This document shows positions 1 through 13,291 of a DNA stretch of 64,000 bases, piece after piece. The stretch is from the NCBI RefSeq assembly GCF_008831285.2, contig NC_045145.1, positions 13,718,040-13,782,039 of the forward strand, in the 5' to 3' direction. The position numbers and the translations under genes were made by a program. The stretch is from Nymphaea colorata (Eukaryota > Streptophyta > Magnoliopsida > Nymphaeales > Nymphaeaceae). Position 1 is the first letter of the stretch, and the number at the start of each line of letters is the position of its first letter. The notes under the pieces were generated by a model. The model saw nothing but the letters and a program-made list of their open reading frames with translations, was not told the origin of the DNA and made no database searches.

Positions 1-1400
1 AAACTTGGCAGCACCCATCCTTCCGTTCAGAAATAAATTGCATTATGTAGTTTAAATCCGAGTACAGATTGAAATTGCATATAACATATATGAATATGGG
101 TCTGGGTCAAAATCACGAGAGAAGATGAGGTTAAATCCACGTGTTCTTCTCCTTTACGCCTGGCGTGTGAACATGACAACGAAGCAATGACCCAGATTTC
201 TGTTAGGCCTGGAATCAGGCCAACCACCACTCTCGCAGGCTTGCACCCAGCAATGTGCCTCACCCCAAGCTTGGCTGTTCATGCCGTTCTTCTTCTAACC
301 AAATGGTGGCCTTTCATAACCCACGTAAGTTGGAGAGATGAATCGATCGAGGCTGCATAACCTTTTAAGCTGCTACCAAAATTCTTAACCTAAAAAAGCT
401 CAAATACTCTGTCTGAATCCGAGCATACATGAAGTCACTCACGCATTCAGCAAGAGTGTTCGCGCCGTTCATAAAAGTGTTCAAATACTGCTTCATGTGT
501 AGACCATGTCCAGTTAAAAAAAAAAAAAACTTCGTGTCCATTCAGACCGCAAATTCATTATTTCCTGTTGATTAATGGCCTTCTACGCTTAGAAAATCCC
601 CGACCAGCTATTTCATGTCCTTTCAAGGCGCTAAGGAAAATGTAAAACGGAACAAAGACATGTACATTGCGTGAAAGCATAGTACCTTAATTTACAAGAC
701 CAATGACCAAGGCTTCCTAGTTCCAAAACTTGCATGTTCAACCAAAACAAGTTTCGTGATATACCAGAAGCCAGAAGGCCATGGCAAGGTGAAGCCATCA
801 TCGATATCAACCAAACCAATTCAACAGCAACTGGAATACGAGCATTATACGAACTGCCGTCTACCATTCCCGAATCCTCAATAACGATCAAGTAATATAA
901 TCAAATATCTAGCTTTTATGAGGAATTAAACTCAGACGGAAAATATCCAACGGAAATTGCGTTCTACTCCAGGAAACTCAGCAAATTGCAGAAAATAACT
1001 ATAATGGAAAGAAACACTGCATGCATCCTCCAACTTCAAAATGTCATCATAGGGTAAGACTCTGGACTAACTGCTCCGATACACAAAAAGAAAAAAGTTC
1101 GTAGATGGGTATGTCATACAACATTTGGCCCCATGTGCCACGAACAAGAAAGCCCCCACACCTTGGCATGACAAAAATGGAAGAGGTTGCCCTGGTTAGA
1201 CCGCACGCTTGTCATGCCTGGACCAACATGCACTTCAAAGCAGATACATGACTATGAAGACTAATATTTCTCGTTCATCAATAATGAATCTGGAAGAACT
1301 GAATGCAGCAGCACATAGATTACTGAGCAATCAATGTAAAACTTATTCATTGATAAAAGGGTCCACATACAAATTACAGTAACATCAATCACAATAGTCT
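1..1400. other. 3' flank of CENH3, no gene seen
   Basis: AT-rich DNA lying 3' of the minus-strand CENH3 stop codon. Only short open frames without codon bias or family resemblance are present on either strand. Part of it is probably the CENH3 3' untranslated region, but I see no clear polyadenylation signal that fixes its end. Confidence 0.5.
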
Positions 1401-4400
1401 TCATCTATTCCCACCAAGTCTGCGTGCAAGTTGCCAGTCCTTCGCCACTACAAATCACACAAACCAGTTACAGCAAAATTGAGCAGAGTTACACAACAAA
1501 ATTGAAAAGCCAAATATCGTAACTAAAGCAGACACAAGATTCCAAAACTAACAAGTAACTTCCGTTCTCAGCACAAGAACATCAGGCACATGCAAAGATA
1601 TCTCAGTTACCCTTCAAAGCCTTTGATTAGAGGTTACCAAGATACTTTAGATATATCATGGATATTAGTGTTAATGGATTAATCACCTTCCATCTTCCAT
1701 AACAAAATTCACATGCAAAAAAGAAGAAACAGGACCGAAGGAGGCTTTCAAAATTCACGTCATTAGACAGATTTGTCAATCCTATCTCAAATCACTCTCT
1801 CAATTGTTGTGAACAGAGTAATATATGGAAGTATCCATACAAACCATGAAGTCAAATCATGGAAAAGGCGAAAAGCATTAGTAGTTTCAAAAGCTGACCA
1901 CACAGAGAAAATAAAAGACAGCCTTTCTCTAGCTGGCACCTGTCACTTGGCATGCCATGTTATAGCAAATGCATGTCATCTCATGATTCTCATCAATGTG
2001 AAAATGTCTCACATCACTCCAAAGTTTAACCAAATTTAAAAAGAAAAAGCCTGAAGCGTTACCCAATGATGCTTAGATCAATATCCAATGCCTTTCTTTG
2101 TCACCTAATACAGGCTTGCAGACCAAAGATCAAATAAACTTTTCCAAGGCAATGATGTTACTTGATAAAAGTATCTAATTTCATTTATTGAAAGCAACCC
2201 ACTTTGACCACCAAGCAGAGCATCTAAACGTCATTCATTTAGACATGAAGAAGAGGGAAAAAAAAACTAAATGGAGAGGCCTGATATGTACAGAACTACA
2301 AGTCTCTCAGTCATGCACTTTCATTGTACAAGTGGGAAGAACAAGTTTACAGCCTTTACGATTAAATCTCCTATTAGCACAAAAAATTGTAACCATCAGC
2401 AAGTCCAAATGAGATGACATCCCACAAAAGGAAAGTGGTAGGGGCTAAAATACCATCAGTGCTCACTTTGAATGACATGCACAAAATGGAGAACATGCAA
2501 TAAAAAATTCAACTTACTAAGTGTAATACGCTTTGCATGTATGGCACATAGCTGTGCGTCCTCAAACAAATGCACCAATTCCGCTTCTGCTGCCTGCATT
2601 CACATGCCATTACTTCAATGCAATTAACTTGATGCTTTGATCCATATAAGCAGTGTATAAAACTTTTTTGAACTTTTACTTATAAAATATATCAAACATT
2701 CTTTTGAAGTGACAGTAAGCTATGATGTCATACCACTGACTAGCCAGACCAGTCATTGGCTTGGTAACCAGTCCTGGCATTTAATTACAAGGGGCTAGTC
2801 AAAAACATTCATGACCAACTAGGTATTTTGGTAGCTACTGTCAGAAATAGATTTTATCATATGTTTTACATTTATTTCAACCAAGCATTTTTTTTTCGCT
2901 TTTAATTTTAACATGTACAACTGTATATATACATCTTATATGTGATACACACATACATGTGTGTGTGTGTGTGTGTGCGTATTCAAACAGTGCCATTGTG
3001 TGACTGGCTCTCTTCACTCACTCTTCCTACAGTCTATCTTTTGAATGTGAGCTTGACATTCAAAACATTGTTAATATATTAAAAATTTATTTTCTAAACG
3101 TGTAGAAAAGATTTTATAAAATTTCAAAATTGACAATCTGAGTTTTTTTTTCTTCCAATACTCATCTTATATATCTGACAAAGATTGATCTTTAGGTCAT
3201 ATATCCAGCCATATATATTTACATGGGCACACACACACACAACCTATAAATGGTATATGGTATCTGCAAATAAAATATTGTAAATATCAAATCCAAAAAA
3301 AATAAACAGAATCTGCTAATAATATAGATTATATATGTTATTCACAATTATATACGAAAACACATTACCATAGGATTTACAAACATATATAAAATACATA
3401 TAATTTTGTATTAGTCAACTGACTCAAATGGACAAATCCCAACAAATCCTTTTAGCCTTTTAGGGCCTTGATCAACCTGCATCAGACCACCAATTCTGAC
3501 AACAAGGTCTCAAGAAAGTTACAGATAATTCTTATAACTTTATAAAAATTGCTCAAAAAATGGGAGGTTTGAGACTTGAGAGCATAAAGCACATAATCTG
3601 AGCTACACAATTTAACAACAGTTCACCAATAATGTGGTCTTGCAAAAAAAATTAGATTTTGTCATGTTCAAGATTGCCATCACAAGGTTCCAAATATTTA
3701 CAAAATAAAACCTGTGTCACAGAGGTGCGAGTGTCAGTGCAGATGCATGTGTGGATGCTGCATTTTTCAACGGGTGCAGGTGCAGCAAGACAACCAAGCT
3801 GAAATAAAAGTTTCCTGCTGAATACCTCTTGAATTGCAAGCAATGCCTCAGCAGTAAACCGCAAAGGTTCTTTTGAAATATATCCAGCAATTTCTCTCAC
3901 CTATATTCAGCAGGATAGTGACATGAATCATAGGCTTGTTGTTTGCACAAGCATAAATAAAGGATCCTTTTTCATTCAGAAATTTTTGAAGCTATCAAAA
4001 GGAGCAAGATGATAATAGCAACAACCATTAAAGGACAATAATAAATAAGAAGCTAAGGAAAGCAATGGTTACTAAATGTAGTTTATCTTACTTGATTAAT
4101 TAGTAAAGTTAGATTTTTTATGCCAATATGAAAACTAAACACAAGATTTTTTAGTATCCCCATTAAGAATAACAAAGCAATCTATTTATCTATATAGACA
4201 AATACAAAAACAACCAAAAATGCATTCAGATATTAAAATTTAAAGAAAAAAAGAAAAGAAAATTAGTAATCATCATGAGAATGAGAAGGCCTTAAATAAC
4301 ATTTTCATGGATTCATGAACATCAATTGCAATAAGATCATCAATGAAAGTCTTAAATCAAAAGCTTGGAATTTAACAAGAGTAGGCTGACTTCGGCAGTT

Positions 4401-6396
4401 TGACTACATACCACAATTGTATCCCTAGTTCCTACATGCTTCAAGGATAGCTTACCTAGTAAGAATGATATTCCTACTATATTTTTTATTTCCTATCCAG
4501 TTTAGTAGAATTAGCATGTCGCTCATATACTATGAGTGCATGTGTTTGCAATAAAGAAAACCTATTCACCCCAGAACACAATGGCCATATACTGCAAAGT
4601 GCAAACCACACCCACGTTTAACTATCTACCTATCTGTCACAAGGTTTAAATTGCATCTAGTTCTCTAAATTTGTCCCTCGTGTTCATGTATTTGATAATG
4701 TACAACACAATCGTTTTATTGCACTTCAAATATTTTTATGGTAATGCCATATTAAATTTTTTTAATGGTGTTGTAGCAATTTTTGTAAATCTACAAGACT
4801 ACAACATACTAAAACATTCAAACGAGAAAATGGGTATCCACAACATTGTATAGATGTCCTATCACCAACATTTAGTTACTTCAATATGGACAAGTTTACC
4901 AAAAGAGACGACAAAAGGTACCAATACAGAAGAGAGACTCCAAGGGCCCTTTGAAATGAAACCAAAACTTATCAGAAATGGCTGAAAAACTGTTCCCTGT
5001 TGAGCCATTTTCCAGTCACTTAATAAAGTAATGAGCTGATAGAACCAGCCAGTTTCCGGCCACCTAATGGCTGAGAAATGGGTGTCAGTTTTGTCACCCA
5101 ACATGGGCAATACCATCAACACATTTCCTGGCTGATGAGTGGCTGGAAAACTGTTATTTTTTTCTTTAATATTTTCCTATCCAAACGACTAACAGCCAAG
5201 TTGGTAGCAAATATGGTTTGTTAAAAAATTGATTTGGAGGCAAAACCTGGTTTATGTGAAACCACGTTTAAGCCCCCCTCATCCAAATAGCGCTCAAGTG
5301 ATCCAGAAGTTCATGGTCTTATTTCCCCTAGTTTACGGATCGTCAAACAGTTGGCACCCACTTCACCCTACTTTCAGCATTCGTAATTTACTTTCAAAAG
5401 GACAGAAGAGATTGGGCAACAAATATCTAGTTCAATAAAGCCATTTAATTTCTTGAACAATCACCCAAGGCAGAACTAATCTCTTCTCCTGACATTCATA
5501 TTTCTTTAGCGTATTGCTTCAAACAAGGTTTGTAGTTCGAGCAGTGACCAGTACTACCAATCCTGTGCTATCTCATCGCCAATAAACTTGAGCAACCAAA
5601 CGATAAGCTCATATATGCGTAAGGAAGAAGTTAGCAACAACATGGAGAATCTCAACTTACAACTCGAACAAACGGCATCGTGGGTATGAGAAGGTTAACT
5701 GACTTCTGCAGCATTCGGATTTCCCGGAGAGCAACGGTCCCAGGCCTGTAACGGTGCTTCCGCGACCGCTGTGTCGGTTGTCTTGCATCGTCTTCATGAT
5801 CCAAACCCAATACAACCACAATTTCGAATAAAAATAAAAAATAAAACAGCACAAAATCACTTTAGATAAGGGAATCGAAATGGCTATGGATTAGACGACA
5901 GTTCTTACCTACAGCTCCTGTTCCACCCACTTTTGCCCCTCCCTGATACACATCAGACTGTCAAAACGAGGCAACTCTTAAAGTTCACACACACACACAC
6001 ACACACACACAGATACAGAGAGTGTGAGAGAGAGAGACAGCACAGGAGTGTGTGGGCTTGAGGGGGGAGCTGGGGTTCCTGGAGTTCGCGGGCTTGCAGC
6101 GGTAGCTCGACCTGTGTCGTCGTTGTGGGGACTCCCGTTAGCAGCAGAAAAGGTAAATGTAATATATGAAGAAAAACACACACACACACACACTCACTCA
6201 CAGAGGTGAACTTAGGGTTTTAAGACGGACAAAAATGAGGTGGGGGAAAACAAAAGGCACAATAAGTATTCAAAAGAGAGAGGAACATATAAAATGCAGA
6301 TAATCTCTGGAGAAGAGGGAGAGTACCGGCGGCCGTTCGTAGTTCAGACGAGCGCCGGCGGCCCCTGGGCGGAGCCACCGTCTTCCGCCTGACCAT
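1401..6396 (-). CDS. CENH3: Centromeric histone H3 variant (CENH3/CENP-A), seven exons
   Basis: CENH3 replaces H3 in centromeric nucleosomes and marks the kinetochore site. I reassembled minus-strand exons: 6396-6327 (start, basic [16 protein letters not shown]), a proline/threonine-rich tail exon near 6131-6044, 5957-5909, 5791-5661, 3900-3826, 2593-2518 and 1447-1401 (stop TGA at 1403-1401). The last four exons join in frame and give the whole histone fold: [14 protein letters not shown], then [55 protein letters not shown] and [11 protein letters not shown]. Loop 1 is one residue longer than in canonical H3 and the last helix has KDW, both typical of CENH3. The product should be about 170-180 aa, normal for the family. 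The C terminus ends LGGNR, without the RPW many plant CENH3s have. The tail exons contain AC/TG repeats and the exon 1-2 junction is not settled. The gene downstream (8019-13291) lies in the same orientation. Confidence 0.9.
2959..2978. repeat. (GT)n microsatellite in CENH3 intron 6
   Basis: A run of alternating GT in the intron between the CENH3 exons at 3900-3826 and 2593-2518. It lies within intronic sequence rich in ATATAT and ACATAC words. Confidence 0.85.
5987..6012. repeat. (AC)n microsatellite beside CENH3 tail exons
   Basis: An AC run followed by a GA-rich stretch between the tail exons of CENH3. On the coding strand it reads TG/CT repeats directly after the proline-rich tail exon. 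It may supply alternative GT donors, which makes the exon end hard to place by eye. Confidence 0.85.
6176..6193. repeat. (AC)n microsatellite 5' of the CENH3 tail exon
   Basis: A second AC run (TG on the coding strand), preceded on the coding strand by GTGAGTGAG. An AG at 6194-6193 just before the repeat is the only nearby acceptor that keeps phase with exon 1. Confidence 0.8.
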
Positions 6397-8018
6397 TAGA
6401 CCGACTCAGCCAAAACCTAACAGAATCCCTTCTTTTCCATCAGCTCTTCCGTGACGTTGACGATGTTGATGATGATCACCTTCCCGTCGCGCCCCCAACC
6501 CCCTCCTTCCTTTCGCTATCTTCGTCCCAAGTTACTGCTCAGGCGAACGGCAGCTCTGCTCAGTAAACCGTTGGAAATTTTTGGCGCTCGGAATTCAAAC
6601 TTGTTTCAAAGCTTCAAGTGGCAACGAATGAAAGGCGGGACTGCCACTCGGCCCAGCCGGTTCGACCTGTCTATTTCAACTCGCGCTCCGGTCGCCTAAT
6701 AAATAAGGCCCAGTTTAAGCAATTAAGATCCCAACTCAGGCAGCTTCCCTCATGCCCTGCCAAATCTCCGGCAGCCTGCACCTCAAAAAAGAAAAAAACT
6801 AAAATCTAATTTAGTTCTGACCCTCAAATCTAGAATGTAGACTTATCAAATGCCTCATTAATCAAAAGCAATGATCCAACGTTAAGAAGTGATAGTTTCA
6901 AGTGTTAAAAGAGTAATAAGCTATCTTTATGGAGTGGCAAGTTCAAGATCTTCAACAATGTTCTAGTCAAACGAAAGGCTTTCTTTCCTTTTCCTTAGTA
7001 GTTCAATTATGTAAGCTCGCTCGAGGTGGTTAACTCAAGTTCGCGTGTTGCATGAACGAACCAAAAGTAAAACTTCACGAGATGGGGTTTGAGCTTGTTT
7101 GTATAAACAATCCGGCTTCGACCTCCCTCCTCCTAAACTCACAATACAGTTCGCTTATCCATATCCAATCCATTTGAAACTGACAAATGGTGAAGGCAAT
7201 GCCGCTGATGTTATGGCGAGTATATAGCTGGAAAATGGTTTGGGCAAAACAGAAAACTTCATGCTTTGACCTGATTTTTGTCCGACCAAATGCCCGAGCC
7301 CGAGTAGAGGAATTCAGTTGCGAGGGGTAGAAACTAGCTTTCGTTAGACATCAAAATAGCAGTTAACCCAAAACGTCTATAATTCAAGTTATTCCATTTA
7401 AAGTAGTTGCTTTCCCTTTCTCGTGGCACCAAAGCATGGCCGTCCACAAAATCATAGATATTGCTCTTTCAGCAAAATACACTTTATTGTTGTTACGGTG
7501 AGCAAAAAGGGTCATCAGACAACTTGTGCACATTACAAAAAGTACCATTTATATACCTCAATTGTACTACAATTTGTATAATTAATGAATTTTGAGGAAG
7601 CAACGAGAAACTAGAACAAAGGCTCAGTGAAGAAGCAAATCTGCAGCCCCATAAGTTCGTAAGAAGCAAGCAAACTATAGTTGTGCTCCAAGTATATTAT
7701 ATACCAGGTGCCATTTAAGTTAACTAACCTACAAGAAGGAAAACCACGGGAGAACCCCAAAGACAAGACCACGGTCAAATCAACAGAATAGCAGATGGAT
7801 CCCACATTTCCCGCTCTTACCATGTGCAAATACTAAATTAGTGCTACTCATCATAACCAAACATTAATTCAGCGTGGATTAGTTCCTTGCCTATTAAAAA
7901 ATATATTTATCTTTTAATCAATAACAAAAATCCGCACAATCAAACTCTCTCGCTGTGTGTGTGTGGAGAGAGACTTAAAGGTGTTGGCATAACTGAAGGA
8001 GATGATGGCCAAAATGCC
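6397..8018. other. Intergenic: CENH3 promoter and 3' flank of the next gene
   Basis: The first 300 bp or so are GC-richer than the surroundings and hold the CENH3 promoter region, including the E2F site. The remainder is AT-rich and should contain the 3' untranslated region of the minus-strand gene ending at 8019. Open frames on the plus strand at 6451-6809 overlap each other and resemble no family. Confidence 0.5.
6580..6587. promoter_or_regulatory. Perfect E2F-binding site upstream of CENH3
   Basis: TTTGGCGC matches the plant E2F consensus TTTSSCGC exactly. It lies about 185 bp upstream of the CENH3 start codon, in a local GC-rich patch. Arabidopsis CENH3 is known to be under E2F control, so S-phase/G2-linked regulation is a reasonable inference here. 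Confidence 0.65.
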
Positions 8019-8255
8019 CTAGGTCACAACCTCAAACGTCACCATAGCCGCTTGCAAGACAGGCCTTATCAGCAGTTCCATGCGGTGATGGGCTCGGCCT
8101 GCTCTTCTGTCTAGTAACTCCATCAGCTGTTCTAGTTGAATGGTAGGCTAACCCCAAAAAAAAATCTCAGGTCACTTGTGCAAATGAAGCATTGGAAATA
8201 GTCAGCCTGAATGTACAAGGGAAGCAAATTGTCCATACCCTGGCATTACCTCTCT

Positions 8256-8308
<53 letters not shown>

Positions 8309-11300
8309 ATGCGTAACCAACTTTATGTCCAATGAGGCTTTTCACTTTTGCTCATGCCATTGTCTAGGTGTAGCAAACACTGTCTTCGCTTCAGAGACGA
8401 CTGAATTTTCTCGCCCCAAAACCTTCTCTAGTGTGTCAAACTTCTCTACCAGCAGCCGAGCCCTTGTGCTTACTTCCTTCACCAACTTATCAGCTGTTTC
8501 CAGCACACTGCACAACTGTCACATTGGTGGTTTCAAACAGCAGCAAAGTCCAGGATACATTTTTGAGTAGGCAACAGAATAGAAACACTAATTTGGTGAC
8601 TTGAATTCATGGCTAAGCGGGCCAATGAAATACTGAAAGAAACCTGATTTACTGAGAATCAACTTTATCAAATTACAGTTCAAAAATTTGGCATCATATC
8701 TATGAATCGATACACCACCTTGAGAGTAAGACCAGTCCACGAGTGATCCGAGCTCTCCAGAGCTGCATTGAGCTGGTTATAATTCGCCTGATGCAAAAAG
8801 ACAAACAAATTGACCACATGACAGAAAACTATGCATGAAAAATAGCCACACTCATGAATGACAAAAATCATGATCCTCATCAAAAGCAAATATTACGTGA
8901 AACTAGGATACCAATATATATGCACATTGTACACGTGTATTTAAATAAGTGAACACATATTCATATCAAAGTCAGTTACTGAACGTGTACATATACATAT
9001 AAATGAATATTACCTGTGAATATGATCCAGGTGTATGACATGGATTATACTGAAGTTTGGACCAAGAAAAATGAACCCAAACCCAACCATATAATTTAAA
9101 TTAGTATCCAATTTTTCTGAAATGTAAGTATGAAATATCTGAGTTAAGTGAGTGAGGCTATATACTAAACAAAGAAACTCAAACAGAAGATATCTCAGGT
9201 CAGGTGTTCACTTGAGTTGTATTTCAACCAATCACAGCAAATTGTCGAAAATGGCTTCAAATATAGCAATACCAATTAGTTCTCAACGACTTCATGAACT
9301 TATTGCCAAGAACATTGGGTCAAATTTTTCTTTTTTCTGGAGAATTTATTGCTAAACAAGCATGTATATGTGCATTTACGGTTCTCACTGACAAATGCAA
9401 GTGCCTAGACGTCTAGACATCCAATAATTAGATATGCACATGTTAGACACTAGCTTTGACATGTTTGGTTATCCAATTTCACAACCATTTCTGTTGGTTT
9501 TTTCTCAGGCTTTTGCTACGCTGATGGACATTCCAGTCTCAACTGCATTGAGTTTCAGAGTTTATGTGCTAGAAAGAAGATACCATTAAAAAATTGTAAA
9601 TTTTGCTACTGAAGGATATGCAGAACAAGTGTAAAGCACGAAGCTGATGAGCAATGTAACTTCTTGTTAATACACTCTTAACATTCTTCTGTCGTCAGGA
9701 GAAAAAGATGAAACATTAACTGCTGACAATTGAAATGTATCCAATACATATAACTGACAACAACCAGTTTCCAGAAAGACGGGCTAGACAAGCTATGACA
9801 TTATTGGACGAAACTAAGGTTCACCTTACTGAGATTAAAAAATAAATAAAATCAGTAGATACTTGCTATAAAATGTTACCTAAGTAATCTATGTAGCAGT
9901 TGATATCAAGGATTTTGCAACTTTAGTATGTATGGATGTATACATATATAAAAGAAGTGAACACATAATAGTTTGGATAAAATTCAGACAGTTCCATTGT
10001 TTGTCTCCAATGCTTCCCTGTTATATTAGTTTGGATAAGGTTTCCTTTACAGCAACTTCCATCAACTACTCATTAACAGTCTCATGAAACAAGCTGCTGG
10101 TTAACAAGCTTTAGACACAAAGTATCCATAGTTTGGCTAATGTATGGCAAATGAGATTGAGAAGGAAATGAGAGAATGAACAGATGTTTCTGTTGGAGAC
10201 AGTAAATTTAAACTGCATAATGACATAATTTTTCTGTTTGCCAAAATTTTCACTGGCCTTCATGACTTTTTAGTTGTGTTGTTTCGGAGAATTTCTGAAG
10301 CATTTGAACTCTATACTTGGAACTTGGATTAACTAATCAAGCTTCTAGTTTTGCTTCTTCACTTGTAAGTTGCAACTGTATCCCATTTGTTAGCCATGAG
10401 AAAAACTGTTATAAAATCCACAACTTCATCTGATTCCATTAGCAAAATTCCTACTAATGATATCTTTATCAAAACTTACCAACTGCTATGCCATGAAACC
10501 TGTAAATGGGCTGCTAGATGTCAACAGCAATATACGATCAAATCCTTTGACAAACTTAACCAAAATTTCATGGTAAAATCAAATCTATATAACAGATTAG
10601 TCACCCACTTATTATGTCATTTCCCTTACAGAAGCACCTGCTGACTGATATTTAAGGATTATATATTCCATCCGTCAGAAGTCAACACTTAAGATGCAAA
10701 GAACTTGAGGACTTGTTGAACCATGATTTCAGTTGTTGGTGCCAGGTTAGTCTCAGCTACTGGTAATGAACTTCAAATCTTTGAAAAGAAGCACAAAAAA
10801 ATTGAAGCTCAAAACAGCAACAAAGGTTCAGAAGAACCGATTCACACAAAAAGCACTTTCAATGTGCACATACAAGCCAAATAAAAGAGAATGTCACTGA
10901 AAGAAGAAGGCTGAAAACAAAATGCAATACAAATTGGAAAATCTCTACAATTTACAGACAAAGGGGGCCAAGCTCGTTGTTGGAGGATAGCCTGGCCAAG
11001 TCAAGGGCTATCCTTGACGAGAAAAATAAAAATACAAAAGTGGAGAATAAAAGATTACAAGAAACAAAAGATAAAGCATATGGCAACTGAAGTCCATGCT
11101 CAAGAACAGCGACAAAGATATAGCAGCCAGTGTTAAATCCTCTGCTGCAGAAAATAGAATAGCGAAGAAGATGGCAACCAACTGATTCTTCATTGAACAA
11201 AATCACATGGTCGAGTTTTGAGATTCAATTCTATGTGCAAAGTCCGGTCTTTATTGCCAAGGTCAGAGCATTTCCACATAAAATAGAATGCAGCGAGATA

Positions 11301-13291
11301 TGCTTATTTTGTTTATTGATTCATTTCTTCAATTAACTTAAATTGATATGCCCATGTTAAACATCCGAAAAGATAATATTTGATCTTTTTCTAACTTTCA
11401 TCAGGAATTTAATTCAGGAAGAGTTTAATAATTCAATACTTCAGGATTTCAAAATTTAATTGATTTGTTTACCTCACCAAGGAAAATGCTTTTGAAATTC
11501 AGGATGAAGTGATATTTAATTATCTCTATTTCATAAGCTTATTTTTGAGGAATTTTCCTCTTAAATGAGTAGCATGAACCATATTCATTTTTTTCCCCTT
11601 AATTCCAGGATTTTTTAACAGTGTCATGTACATATTGTTTCCTGGTCTAGATCCAAGCTCAATTAGCCCATCTGCTTAGATGATCCCCAAACATTTGTTC
11701 GTGTGTGTTCCCCACACTCAAACAAGGGAGAGCAGTTAAACAGCTCTACCAGCATGGTGGTGACCAAAGTACAGACGAACCAAAAGGAGCAGGTCTATTT
11801 GCGCCAGGAACAGCAGAACAGAGTGCTTCTGTTCCTGCTGTTCCCGTAGCAGGAACCAAACAAGCTCTATGTATGGTAGGCAGTTCCTGTCTGTGGGATT
11901 GCAGGGAAGCACATACATGATTCTGCAGGAATATATGTTATAGACAACATATTGAAAGTGCGTCGTGAAGAGAAATTTACTTCATCCCGTACAAAGGTGG
12001 TTTTCCGTTATAAGTAGCTTAGTTCTCATTCAGTGCAAAACGAGGCAGCATGCCTGGAGATATATTTGGATTTGCTAATGCGGTCGACCTCACTGATAGG
12101 CTACAAGCCTACAAAGCATGACCAGACGCCTCTATGACTCTATCTCATCATCCCAAACCAGGTTGCGCTAAAAAATTGGAAAGAAGGCATTTAGTTCACA
12201 TAAACTGGTAGTGGGAGGCTCGCGTTTGGATGGGGAAAACGGTCTCAATGCATTGACGAGACGAAGCATGAATTTCAAACCCCACGACTTTTCTGAGAAT
12301 TCCTTCTGAATATCAAGTAGTTTTGGCTATACAAAAACAAAGAGCGATAGATGACCATTCCCGAACACATTATGTTACCAGTGACTATTTAATCCAGCGT
12401 GGTAACGAAATATGGCTGAGGATGGCCTTGCATTATCAACTCCATCTACATTCTGGAAAAAACAGCTCTTCCAAACATCAGCGTTCTGGACAATAACGCA
12501 GTTCTTATTGCCCATAACAACCAGTTTGCAAACAATGATTAAAACATAAAAGTCACTAAGAAACCAAGCCTAATGCTCCTGTTTTACATATGTAATTATT
12601 CAGACACCACGGACGAACAGACCAAACCTATCTTCCTGTATTAAACATTTAAGAATTCAGATCTTAAGCTTTACCACATGACAGCAACAGATGAGAAGGA
12701 TATCGGCCTTATCCTTGCGGCACATCCATCCATGAGAAAGACACCTGTGCTGGGCAGGAAATTCGGTACCAAACTTTTCGGGACTAGATATTATCATGCG
12801 TACAGCTAGGCTTAGGTTTTCGTTCACCCTCGTTTTCTGGTTAATTAGGAAGAAAGATGAAATGAACTAAACAGCTGCCATGACTACGAGGAAATCAAGA
12901 CGTAATACATTTCTTTTGCAATAGAATCATGCCCGGAAAGATCAACAGCGTTCATGATATTATAACGGGGCCATGAGAAGTTGGGATAGACACACGGCTG
13001 AAGCAGAAGTGTGCAATTTGTGTCGCGGATGGATCAATTAAAGGCACCTAAACTCTTATTTTTCTTCTTCTTCTTTTAATAGAATATATGCAGAAATGGC
13101 GGTAACTGAAGGCATCCGAGAGAAAAGATCGAAATGAATACCTCAAACAGGACTTGGAGATCGAGGGGCTGTTGAATTGAAGACGATGGTTCACCGGAAA
13201 CTATGCTTTCCCGTGGACTATCTACGGTGCTTCCCTCCCCAACGTCCCTCAGCAGGTCGCCTATGCAGAGAAGAGGGCCGCCGGAACTCAT
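8019..13291 (-). CDS. Conserved-looking 160-aa helical protein of unknown function, four exons
   Basis: Four minus-strand exons fit together in phase 0 at every junction: 13291-13142 (ATG, 50 codons), 8787-8719 (23), 8515-8381 (45) and 8147-8019 (42 plus TAG). The protein begins MSSGGPLLCIGDLLRDV, has a Ser/Pro-rich linker, then NQLNAALESSDHSWTGLTLK and LCSVLETADKLVKEV. It continues with heptad-like helices ending QLEQLMELLDRRAGRAHHRM and a short tail, VTFEVVT. There is no signal peptide or membrane segment. The helical content suggests a coiled-coil partner protein. I do not recognise a named family and propose no function. Clean phase at all junctions, GT-AG borders and absence of stops argue for a real gene. 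Intron 1 is about 4.35 kb (13141-8788). Confidence 0.75.
8251..8302. repeat. Compound (TC)n(AC)n microsatellite
   Basis: About 28 bp of TC repeats run directly into about 24 bp of AC repeats, inside intron 3 of the 160-aa protein gene. Confidence 0.95.
11807..11844. repeat. Inverted repeat (hairpin) in a large intron
   Basis: GGAACAGCAG at 11807-11816 is matched by CTGCTGTTCC at 11835-11844. Inner bases AACAG and CTGTT extend the stem with one extra base on one side. A further GTAGCAGGAACC follows. It could be an end of a small decayed element. No coding content is seen around it. Confidence 0.7.
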
